The notes under the pieces: generated by a model | Seen by the model: only the letters and a program-made list of their open reading frames with translations | What the model was told of the DNA's origin: nothing | Database searches by the model: none | Position numbers and translations under genes: made by a program | Shown: positions 6,811 through 15,720 of the stretch, one piece after another | How the letters are laid out: each line of letters starts with the position of its first letter | Position numbering within the stretch: position 1 is the first letter of the stretch | Source of the DNA: Chryseobacterium binzhouense | Lineage (GTDB): Bacteria; Bacteroidota; Bacteroidia; Flavobacteriales; Weeksellaceae | Direction: 5' to 3' | DNA length: 64,000 bases | Assembly: GCF_007474545.1 (NCBI RefSeq) | Contig: NZ_VKOG01000009.1 | Span: forward strand, 20,433 to 84,432

Positions 6811-9800
6811 ATGCAGTTAAAAAATATCAGCGAAAAATTTTTGCCGGATTTGTTGAAAAAAGAATTTGGAAAAGAAATTCTGCATTCTACGGACAATCAT
6901 TCACATCTTTTGGTAAGGGGAAGTGCAGGTTCTTCGCCTTCGGTAATAGCAGCCAAAATTTTCCTTATAACAAATAAAACCGTGCTTTTTCTTCTTGACG
7001 AAAAAGAGGAAGCGTTGTATGCCAATACCGAAATGGAAGATTTGCTGGGCAATGAGAATGTACTTTATTTTCCTGCCACTCATCTTGAGCCTTATCAGGT
7101 AGAGAAAACCCAGAATGCCAATCTGGTTCTTCGTACCGAAGTTCTTAATAAAATCAATTCTGATAAATCTCCGAAAATGATTGTGGCTTTTATGGGAGCT
7201 TTGTCTGAAAAAGTTCTTAAAAAAGAAGACTTTAAAGCCATTTCGCATCATATTAAAGTTGGCGATCAGCTTGATTTTGATTTTGTGGATGAACTTTTGA
7301 ACCATTATCAGTTTCATCAGACAGATTTTGTTTCTGAGCCAGGTGAGTTTTCTGTTCGCGGGGGAATTGTAGATGTTTTTTCTTATTCCAATGAAAAGCC
7401 TTATAGAATCACATTTTTCGGCAATGAAGTTGAAAATATTAAAACTTTTGATATAGAAACTCAGCTTTCGGTAGATAAAGTGAATGATTTTCAACTGGTT
7501 TCCAACATGAATTTTTCAGTTTCGGGAACGAAAGTTTCGCTGCTTGAAATTCTTCCGGAAGACACGATCATAGTTTCTAAAAATGCAGTGGTAGGTCTTC
7601 AGAAAATTAAAGCATTTTATGAAAAATCGCTGGAAAAATATGAAAATCTAAACAAAGATATTGCTCACAGAGCACCGCAGGAACTTTTTATTTCTGATGA
7701 AGAATTCTTGTTTGATTACAAAAAGTTCAAAACCATAGATTTTAGCAGTGTCGGAATTGATGCTGTGAAATCTTCTGAAGTAAAACTTAATCAGATTACG
7801 CAGCCTTCTTTTCATAAAAATTTTGAAATGCTTATTGAAAATCTTCTTGAAAAGCAGGAAGAAGTGTATGATCTCTGGATTTCCTTTTCATCAGAAAAGC
7901 AAAAAGACAGACTCGAATCTATTTTTGAAGAATTGGGACATAAGGTTTCTTTCAAAAGTTTTAAATCTGAACTTCATGAAGGCTTTGTAGATCAGGATTA
8001 TAAAATTCTAGTATACACAGATCACCAGATTTTTGACCGCTATCAAAGATACAAAGCGAAAAATGCTTTTGCCAAATCTGAACAGTTGACGCTGAAAGAT
8101 TTAATGTCTTTAAAAATAGGAGATTATATTGCCCATATTGACCACGGAATTGGGAAATTTATGGGATTGGTGAAGGTGAATAATGATGGAAAAATTCAGG
8201 AATGTTTTAAACTGACTTATAAAAACGGAGATTTATTGTACGTAAGCATTCATTCTTTGCATAAAATTTCGAAATACAACGGTCCCGACGGAAAAGAAGT
8301 TGTATTGAGTAAGCTGGGATCTCCTGCCTGGAAATCTTTAAAACAGAAAACAAAAGCCAAAGTAAAACAGATTGCTTTTGACTTGATTAAACTGTATGCA
8401 GAAAGGAAAACAGCAAAAGGTTTTGCATTCAGCCCGGATTCTTATCTTCAAAATGAGCTGGAAGCAAGTTTTGTATACGAAGATACCCCCGATCAGGAAA
8501 AGGCAACCATTGATGTGAAAAATGATATGGAAGATGACGGAGTGATGGATCGCTTGGTTTGTGGAGATGTAGGTTTTGGTAAAACTGAAGTTGCGATCCG
8601 TGCTGCTTTTAAAGCGGCAACAGACGGAAAGCAGGTTGCAGTTCTGGTTCCGACTACCATTCTTGCTTTTCAGCATTACAGAAGTTTCAAAGACAGATTA
8701 AAAGATTTTCCGGTTAATATATCGTACATGAACCGCTTCAGAACAGCAAAACAGAAGAGTGAAACGATTGAGGGTTTAAATAACGGAAAAATAGATATTG
8801 TAATCGGAACGCATCAGCTGACTTCCGAGAAAGTAAAATTCAAAGATTTAGGATTGCTGATTATTGATGAGGAACATAAATTTGGTGTTGCCGTAAAAGA
8901 TAAACTCAAAACGCTGAAAAGCAATATAGATACCCTTACTCTGACCGCAACTCCGATCCCGAGAACATTGCAGTTTTCGTTGATGGCTGCAAGAGATTTG
9001 TCGGTGATAAAAACTCCGCCTCCCAACAGGCAGCCTGTAGAAACCCAGATTGTCGGTTTTAATGAAGAACTGATCCGTGATGCGGTTTCATACGAATTAC
9101 AGCGTGATGGACAGGTTTATTTTATCAACAACAGGGTAGAAAACCTAAAAGATATTGCAGGACTTATTCAAAGGTTGGTGCCTGACGCAAGAGTAATTAC
9201 AGGTCACGGTCAGATGGACGGAAAGCAGCTGGAACAGAATGTTCTGGACTTTATGGAAGGCAAATATGACGTATTGGTTTCTACCACCATTGTGGAAAGT
9301 GGGGTAGATGTTCCGAATGCGAATACCATTTTCATCAATGATGCGCAGCGTTTCGGAATGGCAGATCTTCACCAGATGAGAGGAAGGGTAGGACGAAGCA
9401 ACAGAAAGGCTTTTTGCTATCTCATTACACCACCATTTGATATGATGACTTCTGATGCAAGGAAAAGACTGGAAGCTATTGAGCAGTTTTCGGATTTGGG
9501 AAGTGGTTTCCAGATTGCAATGAAAGATCTTGAAATTCGTGGAGCCGGAGATTTACTAGGTGGTGAACAGAGCGGATTTATCAACGAAATGGGTTTTGAA
9601 ACGTATCAGAAGCTCATGCAGGAAGCTTTGGAAGAGCTTAAAGATGATAAAGATTTTGAAAATTTGTTTGAAAATGAAGAAGAACGGCAAAAATTATTCA
9701 AATCTGTAAAGGAAGTAAATATTGATACTGATTTAGAGTTGATGCTTACAGATTCTTACGTATCAAGCACCGAAGAAAGATTACAGCTTTACCAGAAACT

Positions 9801-10173
9801 GGCTGAAATTGATAACGAAAAAGACCTGCAGAAGTTTGAATCTGAACTGAAAGATCGCTTTGGAGAACTTCCTAAAGAAGCAGTTAATTTACTGAAAAGT
9901 GTCTCTCTAAAATGGCTTGCGGCAGATATTGGTTTTGAAAAAATTGTTATGAAAAACGGAATTTTCCTTGGTTATTTTCCCGGAAATCCGCAGGATAAGT
10001 TTTATCAGACGGATAAATTTCGTCACATTATTTCGTATCTCACCCAAAATCCTGCTCAGGCTCAACTCAAAGAGAAGGTGGCAAAAGAAGGAAATCAACT
10101 GATGATGCGAAAAGATAAAGTGAAAAATGTGGATGAAGTAAATGTGTTGCTTCGATCTATTTTAGGGCAGTGA
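6811..10173 (+). CDS. mfd: Transcription-repair coupling factor Mfd
   Basis: A protein of 1120 residues that removes RNA polymerase stalled at DNA damage and recruits UvrA. Visible parts: an N-terminal UvrB-like region (GEFSVRGGIVDVF), the RNA polymerase-interacting domain (IGDYIAHIDHGIGKFMGL), and a RecG-like translocase with Walker A GDVGFGKTE (about residue 585), the DEEH box (about 685), TATPIPRTL, STTIVESGVDVP and QMRGRVGR, then the C-terminal TRCF domain. The start was set at 6811 (MQLKNISEKFL). An in-frame ATG at 6757 adds 18 unlikely residues and sits on the predicted transcription start. Confidence 0.97.
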   Translation: MQLKNISEKFLPDLLKKEFGKEILHSTDNHSHLLVRGSAGSSPSVIAAKIFLITNKTVLFLLDEKEEALYANTEMEDLLGNENVLYFPATHLEPYQVEKTQNANLVLRTEVLNKINSDKSPKMIVAFMGALSEKVLKKEDFKAISHHIKVGDQLDFDFVDELLNHYQFHQTDFVSEPGEFSVRGGIVDVFSYSNEKPYRITFFGNEVENIKTFDIETQLSVDKVNDFQLVSNMNFSVSGTKVSLLEILPEDTIIVSKNAVVGLQKIKAFYEKSLEKYENLNKDIAHRAPQELFISDEEFLFDYKKFKTIDFSSVGIDAVKSSEVKLNQITQPSFHKNFEMLIENLLEKQEEVYDLWISFSSEKQKDRLESIFEELGHKVSFKSFKSELHEGFVDQDYKILVYTDHQIFDRYQRYKAKNAFAKSEQLTLKDLMSLKIGDYIAHIDHGIGKFMGLVKVNNDGKIQECFKLTYKNGDLLYVSIHSLHKISKYNGPDGKEVVLSKLGSPAWKSLKQKTKAKVKQIAFDLIKLYAERKTAKGFAFSPDSYLQNELEASFVYEDTPDQEKATIDVKNDMEDDGVMDRLVCGDVGFGKTEVAIRAAFKAATDGKQVAVLVPTTILAFQHYRSFKDRLKDFPVNISYMNRFRTAKQKSETIEGLNNGKIDIVIGTHQLTSEKVKFKDLGLLIIDEEHKFGVAVKDKLKTLKSNIDTLTLTATPIPRTLQFSLMAARDLSVIKTPPPNRQPVETQIVGFNEELIRDAVSYELQRDGQVYFINNRVENLKDIAGLIQRLVPDARVITGHGQMDGKQLEQNVLDFMEGKYDVLVSTTIVESGVDVPNANTIFINDAQRFGMADLHQMRGRVGRSNRKAFCYLITPPFDMMTSDARKRLEAIEQFSDLGSGFQIAMKDLEIRGAGDLLGGEQSGFINEMGFETYQKLMQEALEELKDDKDFENLFENEEERQKLFKSVKEVNIDTDLELMLTDSYVSSTEERLQLYQKLAEIDNEKDLQKFESELKDRFGELPKEAVNLLKSVSLKWLAADIGFEKIVMKNGIFLGYFPGNPQDKFYQTDKFRHIISYLTQNPAQAQLKEKVAKEGNQLMMRKDKVKNVDEVNVLLRSILGQ

Positions 10174-10258
10174 TCATTGTTTGTTTTATTAATTTTTAGT
10201 GGAATTGTTTTTTTAGTGCGAAATTTTCAATTTATATCCTTTGGAATTGAAAAATAAT

Positions 10259-10266
10259 TATATTTG
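10259..10266 (+). promoter_or_regulatory. -7 box of the first lipoprotein gene
   Basis: TATATTTG, 20 bases before the ATG at 10287. A TTG lies 15 bases further upstream, shorter than the usual spacing. Confidence 0.5.
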
Positions 10267-10286
10267 TGCCAAAATAAATTAAAACC

Positions 10287-11177
10287 ATGATTAAAAACTA
10301 TTTCATTAAAGCTGTTGCAATTCTTGCGATGGGATTTGTATTTTCTTGCGATAACACGACGGAAGATCCCATCAACAACAATAAGAATAATCCTAACAGT
10401 CCCAATGGAGGCGGAAGTACTACAACAATAACAGGACCGAGGATTTTACATAAAATCACTGCAAACAACATCATTAATCAGGAGTATGTAACCAATGGGA
10501 CAATACTTGAAAAAGCGATTTTTAAAGAAACAAGTGCGGCTAATTCTTATATCATAGGAAAAGTTACCTACACATCAGGGAAAATTACGAAAGTTAAGTT
10601 TGATCAGGAAATTAATGGCTCCGTGCCTGCAAATAATATGTCGCAAGAATATAATATCACTTACGATGCTAGCGGGAAAATTAATTTCACGACCTGTTAT
10701 AGAACGATAGGAGGTGTTCCTAATTTTGATAGTGAATATACCTATACATATGACGGAGCCGGCAAAATGACAAAAATTGTTGAAAAGAAAAAATCAGGAA
10801 ATGCTTACTCATTCTTTTTCAATTATAATATCACATATACTGGCAGCAATATTTCAAAAATGATTATGGAAAATGGAATGACCAATTCTGCGGGAGTTCC
10901 GGATATGTCAACAGTGTTCACATCAACCTATAATTATAGTAGTTATGACAGTAAAATAAATCCGTACAATACGTTACCAAAAGAATTTTTTGTTGTTTGG
11001 AGTTTATATCATCCTTTTAATTTTTATTCTTTATCGGCAAATAACCTTACAGATTTCAGTATTGTTACACCTCCAGCTCCAGCAATTCCTGGAACGATCA
11101 ACTATCTGTATGATTCTCAGAATTATCCGGTTTCTGATCAGTCACAGTCACAGAAATATATTTACAAAGCTTTGTAA
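10287..11177 (+). CDS. Putative lipoprotein with YD/RHS-like strand repeats, copy 1
   Basis: 296 residues with a lipoprotein signal peptide (VFSC lipobox, Cys21) and an Asn/Gly/Pro-rich linker. The rest is a chain of beta strands of the form 'ITYDASGKI', 'YTYDGAGKMTKIVE', 'NITYTGSNISKM', which resembles the short YD-type repeats found in many Bacteroidota lipoproteins. It is paralogous to the gene at 11278: both share GPR near residue 52, the block YDSKIN-(P/A)-Y-x-x-LP, and a C-terminal YxYD...(Y/F)YK ending. Function unknown; probably outer-membrane anchored. Confidence 0.8.
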   Translation: MIKNYFIKAVAILAMGFVFSCDNTTEDPINNNKNNPNSPNGGGSTTTITGPRILHKITANNIINQEYVTNGTILEKAIFKETSAANSYIIGKVTYTSGKITKVKFDQEINGSVPANNMSQEYNITYDASGKINFTTCYRTIGGVPNFDSEYTYTYDGAGKMTKIVEKKKSGNAYSFFFNYNITYTGSNISKMIMENGMTNSAGVPDMSTVFTSTYNYSSYDSKINPYNTLPKEFFVVWSLYHPFNFYSLSANNLTDFSIVTPPAPAIPGTINYLYDSQNYPVSDQSQSQKYIYKAL

Positions 11178-11242
11178 TTTATTTTTTATTGTATTTCTTG
11201 TGATAATATCTGTAAAAAGGTAATTTTTATACAAAAAAAAAT

Positions 11243-11250
11243 TATATTTG
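11243..11250 (+). promoter_or_regulatory. -7 box of the second lipoprotein gene
   Basis: TATATTTG, 27 bases before the ATG at 11278, identical to the box of the paralogue upstream. Confidence 0.5.
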
Positions 11251-11277
11251 TAGAAAATTATATAATCCCATTTAGAA

Positions 11278-12198
11278 ATGAAAAAACTTTTCTATTTTGT
11301 TATACTAATAGCAGGTTTGTCTTCTATACACTCGTGTAAAGATTTGGTAAATGAAGAAGGGGATCCGCTTTTGGATCTGAATGATAATACGGGGCTTATC
11401 GGTCCAAGAGCTTTATCCAGAGAAGTTACCGATGTTGGTACTATTGCAGAATATCAGTACAGCGGTCTGCTTTTAACTAAAGTATTAACTGAAAAAGGCT
11501 CTGTAACCAATATCGAATGGAGCGGTGATAAAATAAGCAAAATTACTTATTACGGTTTTCTGGATTCTGACGGAGACGGTACTTTAGATACAGACAGTAC
11601 GGCATATACCCAACAGTTTACTTATGGAAATTTGGGAAGGCTTACATTGATTTCAGAAAACAGAACAACTTACACAAAAGCTCCCGGAACTCCTCCACAG
11701 CCATGGGTAGTTTCAGCTAAAAGAAAAGCATTATATAATCTTACGTATAGCTCTACAACCGGAAAACTTGCTTCTATTGATATGAGAGACGGAGCAGACG
11801 CAGGAGGAAGCTCTTTTGTTTATACAGATTATTCTAAAGCTACTTTTACCTATTTAGGAGATAATGTATCTTATGTTCTAAAAGAAATTGGAGTACTCAA
11901 CGGTAATACATTTGACCCTCCTACGCAGAGGTATGGCTTTGAATTTTCCAATTATGACTCCAAAATCAATGCTTATACATTGCTTCCTTTTGAGTACAAA
12001 GTTTCACATTTAATCTCTACAGAGATCAATGATGACAGAAGTATGATTTTGTCGCCCAACAATCCTAAAAGAGTATCGTTTACAAATTTAATGATGCCTA
12101 TTCCTGATCCTATTATATTCTCAACAGATTACAGATATGATCCTCAGATGTATGTTACACAAGGTTTTTTAGTAAATTATTTTTACAAACCTCTGTAG
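11278..12198 (+). CDS. Putative lipoprotein with YD/RHS-like strand repeats, copy 2
   Basis: 306 residues, lipoprotein signal peptide with the lipobox IHSC (Cys20). The acidic linker (VNEEGDPLLDLNDN) after the Cys is of the type that can act as a surface-export signal. It has the same overall plan as the preceding gene: the GPRALSREV block, strand repeats such as QFTYGNLGRLTLI and YNLTYSSTTGKLASI, the block YDSKINAYTLLP, and an NYFYKPL end. A tandem duplication that has diverged. It has its own -7 box and a strong terminator. Confidence 0.8.
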   Translation: MKKLFYFVILIAGLSSIHSCKDLVNEEGDPLLDLNDNTGLIGPRALSREVTDVGTIAEYQYSGLLLTKVLTEKGSVTNIEWSGDKISKITYYGFLDSDGDGTLDTDSTAYTQQFTYGNLGRLTLISENRTTYTKAPGTPPQPWVVSAKRKALYNLTYSSTTGKLASIDMRDGADAGGSSFVYTDYSKATFTYLGDNVSYVLKEIGVLNGNTFDPPTQRYGFEFSNYDSKINAYTLLPFEYKVSHLISTEINDDRSMILSPNNPKRVSFTNLMMPIPDPIIFSTDYRYDPQMYVTQGFLVNYFYKPL

Positions 12199-12220
12199 AT
12201 AATGTCATTAAAATATTTTA

Positions 12221-12255
12221 GCTCAATCCTTTTATGGGGTTGAGCTTTTTGTTTT
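12221..12255 (+). terminator. Intrinsic terminator after lipoprotein copy 2
   Basis: GCTCAATCC (12221-12229) pairs with GGGTTGAGC (12237-12245) with one G-T pair and a 7-base loop, followed by TTTTTGTTTT. The 3' arm also holds the -33 TTG of the pth promoter. Confidence 0.85.
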
Positions 12256-12271
12256 ATAAACCTTAATTTTG
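12240..12271 (+). promoter_or_regulatory. Promoter of pth
   Basis: -7 box TAATTTTG (12264-12271) and TTG at 12240-12242, spacing 21. It overlaps the terminator of the upstream gene. The start codon is 14 bases after the -7 box. Confidence 0.6.
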
Positions 12272-12285
12272 CAAAAAATAATTTC

Positions 12286-12849
12286 ATGAAATATTTAATT
12301 GTAGGTCTTGGAAATAAAGGAACAGAATATGAAAATACCCGTCATAATATAGGTTTCAAAGTAGCTGAAAAAATTGCTGAGGATCTTGAGGTTTCTTTTA
12401 ATACAACCAATTTTGGCTGGATGGCAGAAGGTAAATATAAAGGTAGAAAAGTTTTTGTTCTAAAGCCCGACACTTACATGAATCTCTCCGGAAATGCTGT
12501 AAAATACTGGATGCAGAAAGAAAATATTCCCTTAGAAAATGTAATGATCATTACTGATGATCTCGCTTTGCCCTTTGGGACTTTGAGAATGAAAATGAAG
12601 GGTTCTGACGCAGGTCATAACGGACTGAAGAATATTCAGGAAGTTTTAAAGACTCAAAATTATGCGAGACTTCGCTTTGGGATTTCGGCAGAGTTTTCAG
12701 AAGGGCGGCAGGTAGATTACGTTTTAGGAAGCTGGAATCAGGAAGAAAATGAAAAGCTGCCAGAAAGAATTGAAAAGTCTGCAAAAGCCTGTCTTTCATT
12801 TGTTTTTGCAGGAATTAATAATACGATGTCTGCATTTAACGGAAAATAA
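12286..12849 (+). CDS. pth: Peptidyl-tRNA hydrolase
   Basis: 187 residues, the normal length for bacterial Pth. It frees tRNA from peptidyl-tRNAs that drop off the ribosome. Visible motifs: VGLGNKGTEYENTRHNIGF near the N-terminus (including the catalytic His), KPDTYMNLSG, ITDDLALPFG, and KGSDAGHNGLKNI. Single gene with its own promoter; a GC-rich hairpin follows just after the stop codon. Confidence 0.97.
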   Translation: MKYLIVGLGNKGTEYENTRHNIGFKVAEKIAEDLEVSFNTTNFGWMAEGKYKGRKVFVLKPDTYMNLSGNAVKYWMQKENIPLENVMIITDDLALPFGTLRMKMKGSDAGHNGLKNIQEVLKTQNYARLRFGISAEFSEGRQVDYVLGSWNQEENEKLPERIEKSAKACLSFVFAGINNTMSAFNGK

Positions 12850-12851
12850 AA

Positions 12852-12878
12852 TCCGCCGTAAGCTTTGCTTGCGGCGGA
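12852..12878. terminator. Hairpin shared between convergent pth and SulP genes
   Basis: TCCGCCGTAAGC (12852-12863) pairs with GCTTGCGGCGGA (12867-12878), a 12-bp stem with a 3-base loop and one G-T pair. The T-rich side lies on the minus strand, so it best serves the SulP gene, but it may stop both. Confidence 0.75.
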
Positions 12879-12936
12879 AAGAATATGAATGCTAAAATAA
12901 GTTGGTTATCATAAAATAATCATCTGCTTTTAATGA

Positions 12937-14523
12937 TTAGATTGTTCGTCTATGTGTTACTTTTACATGTGATTGCTGATCATTTGCGTAATCTTTGTAT
13001 GAAGTTTTAAAGCCTTCCAAACGCACATCTATATTTTCTTCTACAGCTCTTACATTGGCAAAATCTTCTATCATTTCGATAATGTCATCAGAAATATAGG
13101 AGGTTTTGCTGGCATTAATAACTACTTTAGAATTAGATTCGATATTTTTAAGCGTTTTCTTTATGGCGGCTTTGTTTAAGAAAGAAACTTCTTCAGCAAG
13201 ATCAATTTTCACCTCATCTGCATCTTCCAGCTGTTCTTTACTGAAGTAATAGGCTCTTTTCATATTTCCCTGCAATAGGTAGAATATAGAGAAGCCGATT
13301 CCTATAGCAACACCCTTTAGAAGATCTAATGCAACAACAGCGATTAATGTAGCAATAAATGGCAGAAACTGATACTTTCCTTTTTCCCAAAAATGTTTTA
13401 GTTTGGAAGGACTTGCAAGTTTATAACCTACGATTAACAATACTGCAGCCAATGTAGCCAAAGGAATTTTATTAAGCAGGAAAGGAATTGTAAGCACACA
13501 AATCAACATAAATACACCATGGATGATGGCAGAGCTTTTACTGGTTGCACCGGCATTGGCATTGGCAGAAGATCTTACGACAACTGATGTCATTGGTAAT
13601 CCTCCAATGAATGAAGAGATCAGATTTCCTATTCCCTGAGCTTTTAACTCCAGATTGGTATCTGTAATTCTCTTGTGTACATCCATTCTGTCAGATGCTT
13701 CTATACAAAGCAACGTTTCTATTGATGCTACAACAGCTATAGTTGCTCCTAAAATCCAGACTTTTACATCCAGAAATCCTTTGAAGTCAGGAAAAGTAAT
13801 TAATTTTTTAAAGTCCTCCGTAGATTGAGGAACCGGTAGGTTTACCAGATGTTCTTTAGCGATTTCTAAAGAGGTGCCTTTAAAAACTTCATTCAGAACA
13901 ATTCCTACAGCTACTGCCACCAAAGCACCGGGAAGCATTTTTATTCTTTTTAAAATATAAACTTTGTCCCAAGTGATAAGAATCGCAAGCGAAACCAAGG
14001 TTACAATTACCGCTCCTGTGGAAATTGCACTGGTTAGGTTGGTTAGATATTCCTGAAGATTAAAACCGTCAAAAATTCTTTGGTTACCTTCAAAATCTTT
14101 ATCATAGCCCACAGAATGGGGAATTTGTTTCAAAATAATAATGACACCAATACCTGCAAGCATTCCTTCGATTACATTATTGGGGAAATAATTGGAAATA
14201 CTGCCTGCTCTTAAAAAACCAAGAACCAGCTGTATAGCTCCTGCTATAATTCCGGCTGCCAAAAACAGCTCGAAACTTCCCAAATCAGTAATTCCTGCCA
14301 AAACAATTGCTGCGAGACCTGCAGCCGGACCAGAAACAGAAATATTAGAGTTACTTAAAAATCCGATAACAAGACCACCTACGATACCTGCAATAATCCC
14401 TGATAATGGTGGTGCTCCGGAAGCCAGCGCAATTCCCAAACACAAAGGAAGAGCTACCAGAAATACTACTAATCCGGATGGCAGATTTTGTTTTAAATCT
14501 GCAAAAAATGAAACTTTTTTCAT
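12937..14523 (-). CDS. SulP family inorganic anion transporter
   Basis: 528 residues: a SulP/SLC26 membrane domain of about 400 residues (LPSGLVVFLVALPLCLGIALASG at the N-terminus; SVSGPAAGLAAIV near residue 60; QGIGNLISSFIGGLPMTSVVVRSSANANAGA near 295-325) and a C-terminal cytoplasmic STAS-like domain. It would carry sulfate, bicarbonate or another anion across the inner membrane. The nearby beta-carbonic anhydrase points to bicarbonate, as SulP proteins are often linked or fused to carbonic anhydrases. No promoter box was found upstream, so it may be co-transcribed with the carbonic anhydrase. Confidence 0.92.
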   Translation of the reverse strand: MKKVSFFADLKQNLPSGLVVFLVALPLCLGIALASGAPPLSGIIAGIVGGLVIGFLSNSNISVSGPAAGLAAIVLAGITDLGSFELFLAAGIIAGAIQLVLGFLRAGSISNYFPNNVIEGMLAGIGVIIILKQIPHSVGYDKDFEGNQRIFDGFNLQEYLTNLTSAISTGAVIVTLVSLAILITWDKVYILKRIKMLPGALVAVAVGIVLNEVFKGTSLEIAKEHLVNLPVPQSTEDFKKLITFPDFKGFLDVKVWILGATIAVVASIETLLCIEASDRMDVHKRITDTNLELKAQGIGNLISSFIGGLPMTSVVVRSSANANAGATSKSSAIIHGVFMLICVLTIPFLLNKIPLATLAAVLLIVGYKLASPSKLKHFWEKGKYQFLPFIATLIAVVALDLLKGVAIGIGFSIFYLLQGNMKRAYYFSKEQLEDADEVKIDLAEEVSFLNKAAIKKTLKNIESNSKVVINASKTSYISDDIIEMIEDFANVRAVEENIDVRLEGFKTSYKDYANDQQSHVKVTHRRTI

Positions 14524-14627
14524 TACTTAGTTTAATATAATAATTATAAAATGACAATACACTTATATGAAAAATATAAGCACACTGTATCAGGCAACTA
14601 ATAATTTAATTGCTGTAAATATTAATG

Positions 14628-14936
14628 TTAAACTTCGGGAGGCGGTGAAAATATAGAGATAAAAGGGTTTAGATGTATAGAAACATCTCTTTGTTCGAAT
14701 TTGTTTTTTTTATCTTCTATAGATTGCTTTACCAATATATAATCGCTGGATTTGTAAGGTTTAGGTGGGAATTTTTCATTAAAATTCGCAGTATTGGTTT
14801 TTACTTCTTCTTCGATTATATCATTGCTAAGTGTGGTAAGATTCCATTCAAATATTACGGATAAACTAGGCAGAACGATAAAGTTGACAAAAATTGCCAA
14901 CGTTAAAATGCCCGTGTATTTCAGTAATGTATTGAT
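14628..14936 (-). CDS. Small membrane-associated protein between carbonic anhydrase and SulP
   Basis: The frame is open from directly after the carbonic anhydrase stop codon (14940-14942) to a stop at 14628, with no ATG or GTG in its N-terminal part. It encodes a hydrophobic segment (NTLLKYTGILTLAIFVNFIVLPSL), then a polar region ending in FSPPPEV. From memory, similar small proteins lie downstream of carbonic anhydrase in other Chryseobacterium. The hydrophobic segment begins before the TTG at 14898-14900, so the true start may be the ATC at 14934-14936 (used here), a CTG at 14922-14924, or that TTG. Coupled translation from the upstream stop is likely. Confidence 0.5.
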   Translation of the reverse strand: MNTLLKYTGILTLAIFVNFIVLPSLSVIFEWNLTTLSNDIIEEEVKTNTANFNEKFPPKPYKSSDYILVKQSIEDKKNKFEQRDVSIHLNPFISIFSPPPEV

Positions 14937-14939
14937 GGC

Positions 14940-15623
14940 TTAATCTTTTAAATTGATGTTGTTTTTTCTGCTCATAACCCAGTCAGAATTGGTAAGGTCA
15001 TATACTTTCTGAATGTCCTTTAATATTTTTTCAAAGTCAATGTTCAGATCAATGATTTTTCCTGTTTCCAGATCAAAAACCCATCCGTGTACAATGGGAT
15101 ATTGTTCCAGGATATATCTTTCTTGCACCACTGCCATTTTTACGACGTTTACGCATTGTTCCTGTACATTTAGCTCTATTAAGCGGTTGTATCTTTGATG
15201 TTCGTTTTCTATTGCATCCAGCTCAGCCTGATGTAATCTGTACACATCTCTGATGTTTCTTAGCCAAGGATTCATTAATCCGTAATCTTGTGGAGTCATT
15301 GCCGCTTTTACGCCACCGCATCCGTAATGTCCGCAAACAATAATGTGTTTTACTTTTAAGTGCTGTACAGCATACTGTATTACAGCGGTAGAACTCATAT
15401 CCAGAGTGTTTACAACATTAGCAATGTTTCTGTGGACGAAAATTTCACCAGGACCGGCTCCCATTAGTTCTTCTGCTGTTACTCTGGAGTCACTGCATCC
15501 GATGTACAGGTAGTCAGGTGATTGACCGGCAGATAGTTTCTTGAAAAAATCGGCATCTTCGCCTAGCTTTTTGTCAATCCACGCTTTGTTGTTTTCAAAA
15601 ATTTTGTTGTACTTTTGAGACAT
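14940..15623 (-). CDS. Beta-class carbonic anhydrase
   Basis: 227 residues. It interconverts CO2 and bicarbonate in the cytoplasm. The zinc ligands of beta enzymes are present: Cys43 and Asp45/Arg47 in GCSDSRV, His99 and Cys102 in CGHYGCGGV. HGWVFDLETGKI near the C-terminus is also typical. It precedes the small membrane ORF and the SulP transporter on the same strand, forming a likely CO2/bicarbonate supply unit. A clear -7 box was not found upstream. Confidence 0.96.
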   Translation of the reverse strand: MSQKYNKIFENNKAWIDKKLGEDADFFKKLSAGQSPDYLYIGCSDSRVTAEELMGAGPGEIFVHRNIANVVNTLDMSSTAVIQYAVQHLKVKHIIVCGHYGCGGVKAAMTPQDYGLMNPWLRNIRDVYRLHQAELDAIENEHQRYNRLIELNVQEQCVNVVKMAVVQERYILEQYPIVHGWVFDLETGKIIDLNIDFEKILKDIQKVYDLTNSDWVMSRKNNINLKD

Positions 15624-15720
15624 TTAGTTATTTTTTTAAATTTAAACGTATAAATATAATAAAATAAATTTAAACAAACCCTTTATAAATGCGTGGTTTC
15701 TGCTTTCAGCAAAAGGTTTG

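Noticed and set aside
6901-7494. A 197-codon minus-strand frame inside mfd
   Set aside because: It lies wholly within the well-supported mfd gene and reads as low-complexity shadow.
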